From positions 1 through 18,696 of the forward strand of contig JANXBC010000007.1 of the NCBI GenBank assembly GCA_025060555.1: a stretch of DNA of 18,696 nucleotides, given 5' to 3'. Each line of letters starts with the position of its first letter. Positions within the stretch are counted from its first letter, which is position 1. The position numbers and the translations under genes are program-made. This document shows, one piece after another, positions 1 through 6,244 of the stretch. The notes beneath the pieces are model-generated. The model was not told the DNA's origin. It worked only from the letters and a program-made list of their open reading frames with translations, and searched no databases. This DNA is from Candidatus Bipolaricaulota bacterium (GTDB lineage: Bacteria; Bipolaricaulota; Bipolaricaulia; Bipolaricaulales; Bipolaricaulaceae).

Positions 1-1853
1 ATTTTGCCGAGTTCCTTGACCGGGGTTAGCTCGCCCACCTTGGGGTACTCCCCCTGCCCACCAGTGTCGGTTTGCGGTACGGGCTCCAGACCAGCTGGCT
101 AGAGGCTTTTCTCGGCCGCTGAACCGTTCCCCCTTCGCCCCTTACGGGGCTCGCCATCACGCCTCGCCTCTTCGCCCCGCCCCACCCTCAGCGGGCGGGA
201 CAGAGCGGTTTCGAGGAGACGGATTTACCTATCCCCTCTGGCTTGACGCTTGGACGGGCATAGCCGTAAGCCCGCGGGGAAAGTCCGGCGGCGTCCCCCC
301 TTCGCTCATGACGCGGGTCTGGAGGGGCCGGAATGTTGACCGGCTGCCCATCACCTACGCCTTTCGGCTTCGGCTTAGGTCCCGCCTAACCCTGGGCGGA
401 TCAGCCTTCCCCAGGAAACCTTGGGCATTCGGTGGGCGGGATTCTCACCCGCCTCACGCTACTCATGCCGGCATTCTCTCTTCCGCCTCGTCCACCGGGC
501 CTCGCGACCCGGCTTCGACCTAGTGCGGAATGCTCCCCTACCGCGCGGCCCAAGAAGGACCGCACCCACAGCTTCGGCACCGGGCTTAGCCCCGATGAGT
601 TTTCGGCGCGCAGCCGCTTGACGGGTGAGCTGTTACGCACTCTTTAAAGGATGGCTGCTTCTAAGCCAACCTCCCCGCTGTCTGGGCGACCGCACCGCCT
701 TCCCCACTTAGCCCGGATTTCGGGGCCTTAGCTGGTGGTCCGGGTTGTTTCCCTCTTGTCCACGGAGGTTATCCCCCATGGACTCACTCCCACGGACCGA
801 CGGCCGGTATTCGGAGTTTGATTGGGGTCGGGAGTTGCCCCCCTTCCCCAGCCAGTGCTCTACCCCCGACCGCCTGCACGTGAGGCTGACCCGAAAGCCA
901 TTTCGGGGAGAGCCAGATATTCCCAGGCGCGATTGGCCTTTCACCTCTACCCACAGGTCATCCGATGGCTTTGCACGACCAACCGGTTCGGGCCTCCGTG
1001 CGCTGTTACGCGCACTTCACCCTGCCCATGGGTAGATCGCCTGGCTTCGGGTCTGCGCCCGGTGACTCGTCGCCCTATTCGGACTCGGTTTCCCTACGGC
1101 TCCGCGAAAGAATCGCTTAGCCTCGCCACCGAGCACAACTCGCCGGCTCATACTGCAAAAGGCACGCGGCCACCGTTCCCCGCCCCCTTGCGGGAGCGGT
1201 TCCCGGCTACCACTGCACTGTGAGCGGACGGTTTCACGTTCTATTTCACTCCCCTCCCGGGGTTCTTTTCACCTTTCCCTCGCGGTACTGGTGCGCTATC
1301 GGTCAGCCGGGAGTATTTAGCCTTGGAGGGTGGTCCCCCCAGATTCACGCCGGATTCCCCGTGTCCGACGCTACTTGGGAACGACAACCCAGGAGAGCCT
1401 CCCCTTTCGCCTACGGGACTATCACCCTCTCCGGTCGCCCTTTCCAGTGGCTTTGCTGGCTGTTCGGCTAGAGGAGACTTTTGTAACTCCCTGGGAGGTC
1501 CGCAGCCCTCCCCGTTGCCGCCCCACAACCCCCCACGGGCAATGCCTGCGGGCTTCTGCACCCGTGAGGTTTGGGCTGTTCCCCGTTCGCTCGCCGCTAC
1601 TAGGGGAATCTCGGTTGATTTCTGTTCCTCCCGCTACTGAGATGTTTCACTTCGCGGGGTTCGCCTCCAGGGCTTACTTGGGATTTCAGCCCTGGATACC
1701 GTGCCTCAACGGCACGGTGGGTTTCCCCATTCGGGAATCCCCGGATCATAGCCCGCTCAGCGGCTCCCCGGGGCTTATCGCAGCTGGCCACGCCCTTCAT
1801 CGCCTCCGGCTGCCAAGGGATCCACCGTCCGCCCTTACCATACTTGCGCAGCG
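1..1853 (-). rRNA. rrl: 23S ribosomal RNA, 5' part (3' end outside window)
   Basis: The reverse complement reads as bacterial 23S rRNA. The 5' end has the conserved run ending in ACGGTGGATCCCTTGGCA (around 1840-1812). It is followed by the GGGGAAACCCA region, the GTAGCGGCGAGCGAACGGGGA segment near 1600-1580, the GGGGGGACCACCCTCCAAGGC segment near 1340-1320 and GAACCGGTTGGTCGTGCAAA near 985-965. At the left edge the sequence corresponds to roughly E. coli position 1690, so about 1.2 kb of the 3' side, and any 5S gene, lie outside. The mature 5' end at about 1853 is placed by alignment with E. coli from memory and may be off by several bases. Compared with E. coli there is extra sequence around 1445-1565, but this resembles the longer form with GGGTTGTGGGG and AGTTACAAAA found in many bacteria, not an intervening sequence. 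No 16S gene lies upstream; the preceding gene is rsfS. Confidence 0.97.
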
Positions 1854-1860
1854 AACGCCC

Positions 1861-1879
1861 TATTCACTTGTCAAGGACC
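1861..1879 (-). promoter_or_regulatory. boxA-like antitermination element in 23S leader
   Basis: On the minus strand the leader just upstream of the mature 23S end reads GGTCCTTGACAAGTGAATA. Its core CCTTGACAA matches 7 of 9 bases of the E. coli boxA core CTTTAACAA, and the whole resembles the CTTTGAAAACTGAATA leader found before 23S in Firmicutes. BoxA binds NusB/NusE to keep RNA polymerase processive over long untranslated RNA. A boxA directly before a 23S gene that lacks an upstream 16S gene fits an independent transcription unit. The call rests on similarity only. Confidence 0.55.
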
Positions 1880-1895
1880 GCGGAACAAGCACCCC

Positions 1896-1923
1896 ATTAT
1901 ACGCCCGCACCTTCTGCGGACAA
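1896..1923 (-). promoter_or_regulatory. Probable 23S rRNA promoter
   Basis: The minus strand shows -35 TTGTCC (1923-1918), a 16-base spacer and a perfect -10 TATAAT (1901-1896). The -10 is followed by a G-rich discriminator GGGGTGC, a feature typical of growth-rate-controlled rRNA promoters. The predicted transcript start is near 1889, about 36 bases before the mature 23S end. A second TATAAT at 1941-1936 overlaps the rsfS stop codon and could be a tandem promoter, but no good -35 was found for it. Confidence 0.65.
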
Positions 1924-1936
1924 GGGGCACGCTGGA

Positions 1937-2278
1937 TTATACCGAATCAGCCGGGGGGCGCCAGCCCTCCACCACCCTGTCCGGCCAAATCCCCTCGAGA
2001 TCGTAAAAGGACCGCACCTCCCGCGGAAAAAGGTGGACCACGAAGTCTCCATAGTCCAGGAGGACCCAGCGGCCATCGGAGAGGCCCTCGGTGTGGCGGG
2101 GCGCAATGGGGAGCTTCTCCATGAGGTGCGCGGCGATGGCCCGCACATGGAGCGGGTTTTCCCCCTCGGCAATGAGGAAGAAATCGGTAGGGATTGAGGT
2201 CTCCCGCAGGTCAACGAGAACAAGGCGGTCTCCCTTTTTGTCGAGGATGAGGGCGGCTGCCCGCCAGAGGAGATCCAT
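1937..2278 (-). CDS. rsfS: Ribosomal silencing factor RsfS (Iojap/YbeB)
   Basis: The 113-residue protein is the usual length for RsfS, which binds ribosomal protein uL14 and blocks joining of the subunits when nutrients are short. The family pattern is clear: DKKGDRLVLVDLRE near residues 13-26, TDFFLIAEGENPLHVRAIAAHL at about 31-52, and the highly conserved WVLLDYGDFVVHLFPREVRSFYDLEGIW at 71-98. The ATG at 2278 was chosen because it lies one base after the stop of the upstream LCP-like gene and starts at the family's normal N-terminus. A longer reading frame continues upstream only as a shadow of that gene. The pairing of an lcp gene with rsfS is common in bacteria. The stop codon TAA lies inside a TATAAT hexamer just ahead of the 23S gene, with no terminator between. 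Confidence 0.93.
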   Translation of the reverse strand: MDLLWRAAALILDKKGDRLVLVDLRETSIPTDFFLIAEGENPLHVRAIAAHLMEKLPIAPRHTEGLSDGRWVLLDYGDFVVHLFPREVRSFYDLEGIWPDRVVEGWRPPADSV

Positions 2279-2279
2279 C

Positions 2280-3383
2280 TCAACCACCGACGTCAAAACC
2301 TGCTCCGACCACCAAGAGGAGATCCGCCTCAGCCGGCCACCCGCCGATTCTCTCCAGACCAAACGCTTGGGCCGTGGTGACCACTGTCTCCGGCGGTAGG
2401 AGCTCCCGCATAAGTGCGGCCTTGTCCTCTGCTCCCGGCCCGACAACGAGGAAGGCCTTGGTATAGTCGTAACGATCAGCATTCCCCACGCCCACCACCT
2501 TGAACCCCCGCGCGGAAAGCCATCCCGCCGTGCGTGTGGCCAAGAACCTCTCCCGCGTGCCGTTGAGGACCATGATGCGCACCTCATCCCGCGTGAGCGG
2601 AGCGCGCCCAAGCACCAACTTGTCCCGCAACTTGCGAACCCTGAGGAGGTCCGGCATGAGACGGGAATCTTCCACCACAACCGGCACCAACTCCAGCTGT
2701 ATTGCCTCCTCCCGCAAGCTCAATGCCCGCCGCCAAAATTCCCGCACCTCCCAGCCCTGGCCCACACAAAGGACTGGGAGAGCCTCCCTTTTGCGGGACC
2801 AAAGGCGAAGGATGAGGTTTTGGAGAAAATCGCGCGCGAGGGAAAAGCGGGCGTCGCCCGCATACCACACAGCGTAAGTCAAAAAATCTCTTGCTCTTTG
2901 GCCAAAAAGGAGCTGTTCGCCCGCGGGAAAATCCAAAAAAATCCCCCGATTTTGATCCTGATAGGTGAGGCGCTCCTCTGGGCACACCACCACCCCACCC
3001 GCAGCCTCCACAACCTTGTCAAAGTGCGCGGGTTCCACAACCATCGCCGCGAAAAAGGCGAATTCCAGGAGGGCGGAGAGACGTTGGTTTGCACTGCCCT
3101 CCCCGTCGGCGGCGCAAATAGCGCTGAGGGTAGTCCATTTTCCCCGCGAGGGAAGAGCCAGACCTCCAGGGACAAATATAAAGGCCATTCGCCCCTCAGG
3201 GAAAAGGCTTATTGCCAGAGCCAAATCCGGCGGAGCCCCAGGAGAAAGGCGGACAAGCCAAAGGAGATGCACCGGCTGGCCCTGCCCGAGGGTGCGGGTC
3301 ACCTCAGTGCGCGTGAGAGAAAAGTAGAGAGCTAGCCCAATTGCGATGAGCACCAGGCCAACCACCACGAGGATCCGACGCAT
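2280..3383 (-). CDS. Divergent LytR-CpsA-Psr-like protein with LytR_C domain
   Basis: The 367-residue protein has one N-terminal membrane segment (about residues 4-23) and an extracytoplasmic remainder. Residues about 50-215 follow the order of an LCP domain: a hydrophobic strand with VPGG where active members have an Arg-Asp motif, then AHFDKVVEAAGGVVV (LCP pattern FxxxVDALGGV), LDFPAGEQLLFGQRARDFLTY and GDARFSLARDFLQNL. Residues 266-362 (VRIMVLNGTRERFLATRTAGWLSARGF onward) match the LytR C-terminal domain. Active LCP proteins transfer undecaprenyl-linked polymers to the cell wall. Here the catalytic Arg/Asp positions look altered, so the function may be structural. It is followed one base later by rsfS, probably in one operon. 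The ATG has no Shine-Dalgarno and sits six bases after a -10-like hexamer. Confidence 0.75.
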   Translation of the reverse strand: MRRILVVVGLVLIAIGLALYFSLTRTEVTRTLGQGQPVHLLWLVRLSPGAPPDLALAISLFPEGRMAFIFVPGGLALPSRGKWTTLSAICAADGEGSANQRLSALLEFAFFAAMVVEPAHFDKVVEAAGGVVVCPEERLTYQDQNRGIFLDFPAGEQLLFGQRARDFLTYAVWYAGDARFSLARDFLQNLILRLWSRKREALPVLCVGQGWEVREFWRRALSLREEAIQLELVPVVVEDSRLMPDLLRVRKLRDKLVLGRAPLTRDEVRIMVLNGTRERFLATRTAGWLSARGFKVVGVGNADRYDYTKAFLVVGPGAEDKAALMRELLPPETVVTTAQAFGLERIGGWPAEADLLLVVGAGFDVGG

Positions 3384-3389
3384 CGGGAT

Positions 3390-3419
3390 AACTTAGCGTT
3401 AACTGGGCGTTGTCGTCAA
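3390..3419 (-). promoter_or_regulatory. Predicted promoter of lcp-rsfS, leaderless type
   Basis: The minus strand reads TTGACG (-35), an 18-base spacer and TAAGTT (-10, TANNNT type), then six bases (ATCCCG) to the ATG at 3383. Transcription would start at or next to the start codon, and no ribosome binding site is visible. It lies back to back with the promoter of the AMMECR1 gene. Confidence 0.5.
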
Positions 3420-3425
3420 ATGGGG

Positions 3426-3453
3426 TTGCGTTTTTCTGAAAGCGGGGTAGGCT
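3426..3453 (+). promoter_or_regulatory. Predicted promoter of AMMECR1-mtaB-phoH-ligA operon, leaderless type
   Basis: TTGCGT (3426-3431), a 16-base spacer and TAGGCT (3448-3453) are followed by seven bases and then the ATG at 3461. The -35 is weak. The spacing puts the transcript start at the start codon, in agreement with the lack of a Shine-Dalgarno sequence. Confidence 0.45.
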
Positions 3454-3460
3454 AATTTTG

Positions 3461-3982
3461 ATGAAAAAGCGGGATCCTTACGTGGAATTAGCTTGGCAGG
3501 CCATCGCGGCCTGGGTGAGGGAAGGCCGGCGGGTATCCCCGCCAAATGACCTTCCCCCTGAGTTTTTCTCCACACGCGCTGGAACATTTGTGTCCATAAA
3601 AAAGCACGGGATATTGCGGGGATGCATCGGCACTTACCTCCCAACCGAGGAGAATCTTGCCCAGGAGATAATCGAGAACGCCATCCGTGCGGCCACGGAG
3701 GACCCCCGCTTCCCTCCAGTCCGGCCGGAAGAGCTGCCCGAGCTTTCCATAACCGTGGACGTCCTTTCCCCACCGGAGACCTGTTCTGAGAGGGATTTGG
3801 ATCCCAAAAGGTACGGGGTGATCGTGGAAAAAGGATGGCGGCGGGGCCTGCTTCTCCCCGATCTTCCTGGGGTAGATACGGTGGAAGAGCAACTCAGGAT
3901 CGCCAAAATGAAGGCTGGCCTCGCTCCCCATGAACCGTGCAAAATCTACCGCTTCACAGTGGTGCGGCATCACGAGGAATGA
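3461..3982 (+). CDS. AMMECR1-domain protein
   Basis: The 173-residue protein consists of one AMMECR1 domain (PF01871), a small conserved cytoplasmic fold found in all domains of life and without a proven activity. The diagnostic segments are present: GTFVSIKKHGILRGCIGTYLP near residues 40-60 with the invariant LRGCIG, AATEDPRFPPVRPEELPELSITVDVL around 75-103, GLLLPDLP near 128-135 and EEQLRIAKMKAGL around 140-152. The start is ATG at 3461; a TTG three bases upstream is possible. No Shine-Dalgarno is visible. In many genomes this domain belongs to a set with a Memo-like protein and a radical SAM enzyme (AmmeMemoRadiSam). Those partners are not in this window. Instead the gene overlaps by four bases (ATGA) the radical SAM gene mtaB, so the two are probably translationally coupled. 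Confidence 0.9.
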   Translation: MKKRDPYVELAWQAIAAWVREGRRVSPPNDLPPEFFSTRAGTFVSIKKHGILRGCIGTYLPTEENLAQEIIENAIRAATEDPRFPPVRPEELPELSITVDVLSPPETCSERDLDPKRYGVIVEKGWRRGLLLPDLPGVDTVEEQLRIAKMKAGLAPHEPCKIYRFTVVRHHEE

Positions 3983-5256
3983 GGGCCTTCGTCCATAGCC
4001 TTGGCTGTCGGGTCAACCAGTACGAAGCGCAGTTCCTCGCGGAGAGCTTGGCCACACTGCCCGGCGAGGGTGAGATCCACGTGGTGAATACATGTACGGT
4101 GACAACGCTTGCCGATCGTAAATCCCGGAAGCTTGTGGCCCAACTTAAGCGCGCGCATCCGGGAGCGTTGGTGGTGGCGGTGGGCTGCGGGGCGGACGGG
4201 ACAGGCTTGCGCCGAGCCGGTGCAGACCTTGTGGTGGGCAACAAACACAAAACCCGGCTCGCCGCAATCTTGTCCGCCTATCTTCGTGGCCAAAGTTGGG
4301 AAGAGGGGGAGTGGCCGAAGCTCACAGAAGAACAGGTCCAGGGGCCTTTTCCCCGCGCCCGTGCCCTCCTCAAGGTCCAGGACGGCTGCACGCAAGCCTG
4401 CACGTTTTGCCGCACCTGGCAAGTCCGTGGTCCTCTGCGGAGCAAGCCCCCGAAAGTCGCGCGCCAAGAAGCCCAGCGCTTGGCCTCGGCCGGCCATCAG
4501 GAGATCGTGGTCACCGGAATAAATTTGGCTCAGTACGGACTCGATCTTCCCGATACTCCTTCCCTTACGGACCTTTTACGGGAGCTCCTTCAAGTGCCAA
4601 AAATCCGCATCCGCCTGACTTCCCTCAATCCGGAAGGGGTGACATCTGAACTCATCGCGCTTTTTGCGCGCGAACCCCGACTTTGTCCTTATTTGCACAT
4701 GCCCTTGCAGTCAGGAGATGACCGCGTGCTTTCGGCGATGGGGCGGGCCTACACCGCTGCGGAGTACAAAGAAAAAGCGCGCGCATTCTTAGAGCAAGTC
4801 CCGAAGGCCACACTGGGGGCAGACGTGATGGTGGGTTTCCCCGGCGAGGATGAAAGGGCCTTTGCGCGCACCGTGGAGCTGCTTGCGGAGTTGGTGCCCC
4901 TAAATGTGCACATCTTTCGGTATTCGCCGCGGCCGGGCACGCCGGCGGCGCGGCTCGCGGGGCGGGTGGCGGCGAAGGAGGCCGCCCAGCGCAGCGCCAC
5001 CTTAGCCGCGCTGGCGCAAAAATGGGCACAGGAGACAAAGACGCGCTTCCTTGGGCAGGTATTAGAGCTGCTTGTGGAGGAAAAGGAAGGGAGGGTGTGG
5101 GTGGGGCATACGGAGAACTACATCATGGTTGGTGTGGCCGGGGTGGAGTTGCCTCGCGGTACAATTGTGCCCGTGAGGCTTTGCGCCCTTGAGGAGGATC
5201 GCGTGAAGGGGGTGGTGGTAGATCGCTCGGAAAATTGCGGAGATCACCCTTCCTAG
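3979..5256 (+). CDS. mtaB: tRNA (t6A37) methylthiotransferase MtaB
   Basis: This is a 425-residue radical SAM enzyme that adds a methylthio group to N6-threonylcarbamoyladenosine at tRNA position 37. The N-terminal methylthiotransferase domain carries three cluster cysteines in HSLGCRVNQYEAQ (C10), VNTCTVT (C39) and VAVGCGADG (C70). The radical SAM cluster motif CxxxCxxC is DGCTQACTFCRTW (C137, C141, C144). A TRAM-like RNA-binding domain follows near residues 355-418. LGCRVN distinguishes MtaB from MiaB (MGCQMN) and RimO (LGCPKN) in my recollection of these families. The ATG at 3979 gives the canonical N-terminus and overlaps the previous stop as ATGA; an upstream in-frame extension adds 14 residues unlike the family. 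Confidence 0.93.
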   Translation: MRAFVHSLGCRVNQYEAQFLAESLATLPGEGEIHVVNTCTVTTLADRKSRKLVAQLKRAHPGALVVAVGCGADGTGLRRAGADLVVGNKHKTRLAAILSAYLRGQSWEEGEWPKLTEEQVQGPFPRARALLKVQDGCTQACTFCRTWQVRGPLRSKPPKVARQEAQRLASAGHQEIVVTGINLAQYGLDLPDTPSLTDLLRELLQVPKIRIRLTSLNPEGVTSELIALFAREPRLCPYLHMPLQSGDDRVLSAMGRAYTAAEYKEKARAFLEQVPKATLGADVMVGFPGEDERAFARTVELLAELVPLNVHIFRYSPRPGTPAARLAGRVAAKEAAQRSATLAALAQKWAQETKTRFLGQVLELLVEEKEGRVWVGHTENYIMVGVAGVELPRGTIVPVRLCALEEDRVKGVVVDRSENCGDHPS

Positions 5257-5263
5257 TCAGGAT

Positions 5264-6244
5264 GTGGTTTTAGGGGTGCTTGGGCAATACAACCGCAATC
5301 TGCGCCTCATCTCTCAGGCTTTTTCTCAAGCGAAGATTGTCGCCCGCGGGGACCGCATCCTCATTGAGGGCGAGGTCGAGGACGTGGAGAAGCTGGAGCG
5401 GATCTTCGGCAAGCTCGTGGAGGTGGCGCGCACAAACCGTATGCCCTCCGTGGAGGAGGTGCGGTACCTCATCAGCCAGGTGGAGGAGGGCGGTGATCTC
5501 ACCGGGGTCCTCACCGACGTGATCCAGGTTACCCACTGGGGGGAAGCCATTCGGCCCAAGACCGCGGGCCAGCGGCGCTACATCGAGGCGATAAAGGAAA
5601 ACGACGTGGTGTTCGCGATTGGCCCGGCTGGCACGGGCAAAACCTACCTCGCGGTGGCCATGGCCCTAAGTTATCTCCAGCAAGGGAAGGTGAAGCGGAT
5701 CGTCCTCACGCGGCCCGCGGTGGAAGCCGGGGAACAACTGGGGTTCCTGCCCGGTGACATCTTCCAAAAGGTCAATCCTTACCTGCGCCCCCTCTACGAC
5801 GCGATCTACGACATGATCCCCGCTTCTGAACTGGATAAATACATCCAAAGCGGGCGAGTGGAGATCGCGCCCTTGGCCTTCATGCGCGGCCGAACCCTCA
5901 ACAATGCGTTCATCATCTTGGATGAGGCTCAGAACACCACCCACACCCAGATGAAGATGTTTCTCACCCGCTTGGGATTCGGATCCAAGGCGGTGGTGAC
6001 CGGTGATATCACCCAGATCGACCTTGTGGGGGTGACTTCTGGGCTGACGGAGGTGCCCCAGATCCTTTCCGGGATCCCCGGGATCGCCATCGTTTATTTG
6101 GACCGCGCGGATGTCGTCCGCCACCCGTTGGTGAAAGCCATCATCGAGGCGTATGAGCGCAGCGAACGGGAGGAGCGCAAAGGGGAGGTGAGCGGCGGTG
6201 AGCGTTCCCAAGGAAGTTCGCGAGCGGGTGGAGAAACTCCGTGA
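5264..6244 (+). CDS. PhoH-like ATPase (YbeZ/PhoH family)
   Basis: The frame gives about 326 residues, matching the PhoH-like family, cytoplasmic P-loop ATPases linked to RNA metabolism and usually found near ybeY. An N-terminal KH-like segment (RGDRILIEGEVEDVEKLERIF, about 28-48) is followed by the ATPase domain with Walker A GPAGTGKT (120-127), LTRPAVEAGEQLGFLPGD, and Walker B AFIILDEAQNTT near 215-226, then VVTGDITQIDLV. The start is uncertain. GTG at 5264 has only a weak ribosome binding site and begins inside the first family strand. The frame stays open upstream to 5222 and reads IAEITLPSQDVVLGVLGQ, which resembles the usual N-terminus but offers only ATT (5234) or ATC (5222). The 3' end overlaps ligA by 47 bases. 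The C-terminal tail from about residue 300 is charged and low in complexity. Confidence 0.93.
   Translation: MVLGVLGQYNRNLRLISQAFSQAKIVARGDRILIEGEVEDVEKLERIFGKLVEVARTNRMPSVEEVRYLISQVEEGGDLTGVLTDVIQVTHWGEAIRPKTAGQRRYIEAIKENDVVFAIGPAGTGKTYLAVAMALSYLQQGKVKRIVLTRPAVEAGEQLGFLPGDIFQKVNPYLRPLYDAIYDMIPASELDKYIQSGRVEIAPLAFMRGRTLNNAFIILDEAQNTTHTQMKMFLTRLGFGSKAVVTGDITQIDLVGVTSGLTEVPQILSGIPGIAIVYLDRADVVRHPLVKAIIEAYERSEREERKGEVSGGERSQGSSRAGGETP
6184..6191 (+). promoter_or_regulatory. Strong ribosome binding site deciding the ligA start
   Basis: GGAGGTGA lies within the phoH reading frame, six bases before the GTG at 6198. It supports this GTG as the ligA start, although it lies 47 bases inside the preceding gene. 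Confidence 0.75.

Noticed and set aside
1440..1570. Apparent insertion in the 23S gene relative to E. coli
   Set aside because: The extra sequence has the GGGTTGTGGGG and AGTTACAAAA pattern common to many bacterial 23S genes; E. coli is the shortened case.
1869..1874. Perfect TTGACA on the minus strand as a -35 element for 23S
   Set aside because: No -10 lies 16-18 bases downstream, and it falls inside the boxA-like leader just before the mature rRNA.
308..2124. Many open frames on both strands within the first 1.85 kb, including a 264-codon plus-strand frame
   Set aside because: The DNA here is 23S rRNA and its leader on the minus strand; the translations are Arg/Pro/Ser-rich and lack family features. 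These frames are by-products of a GC-rich rRNA gene.
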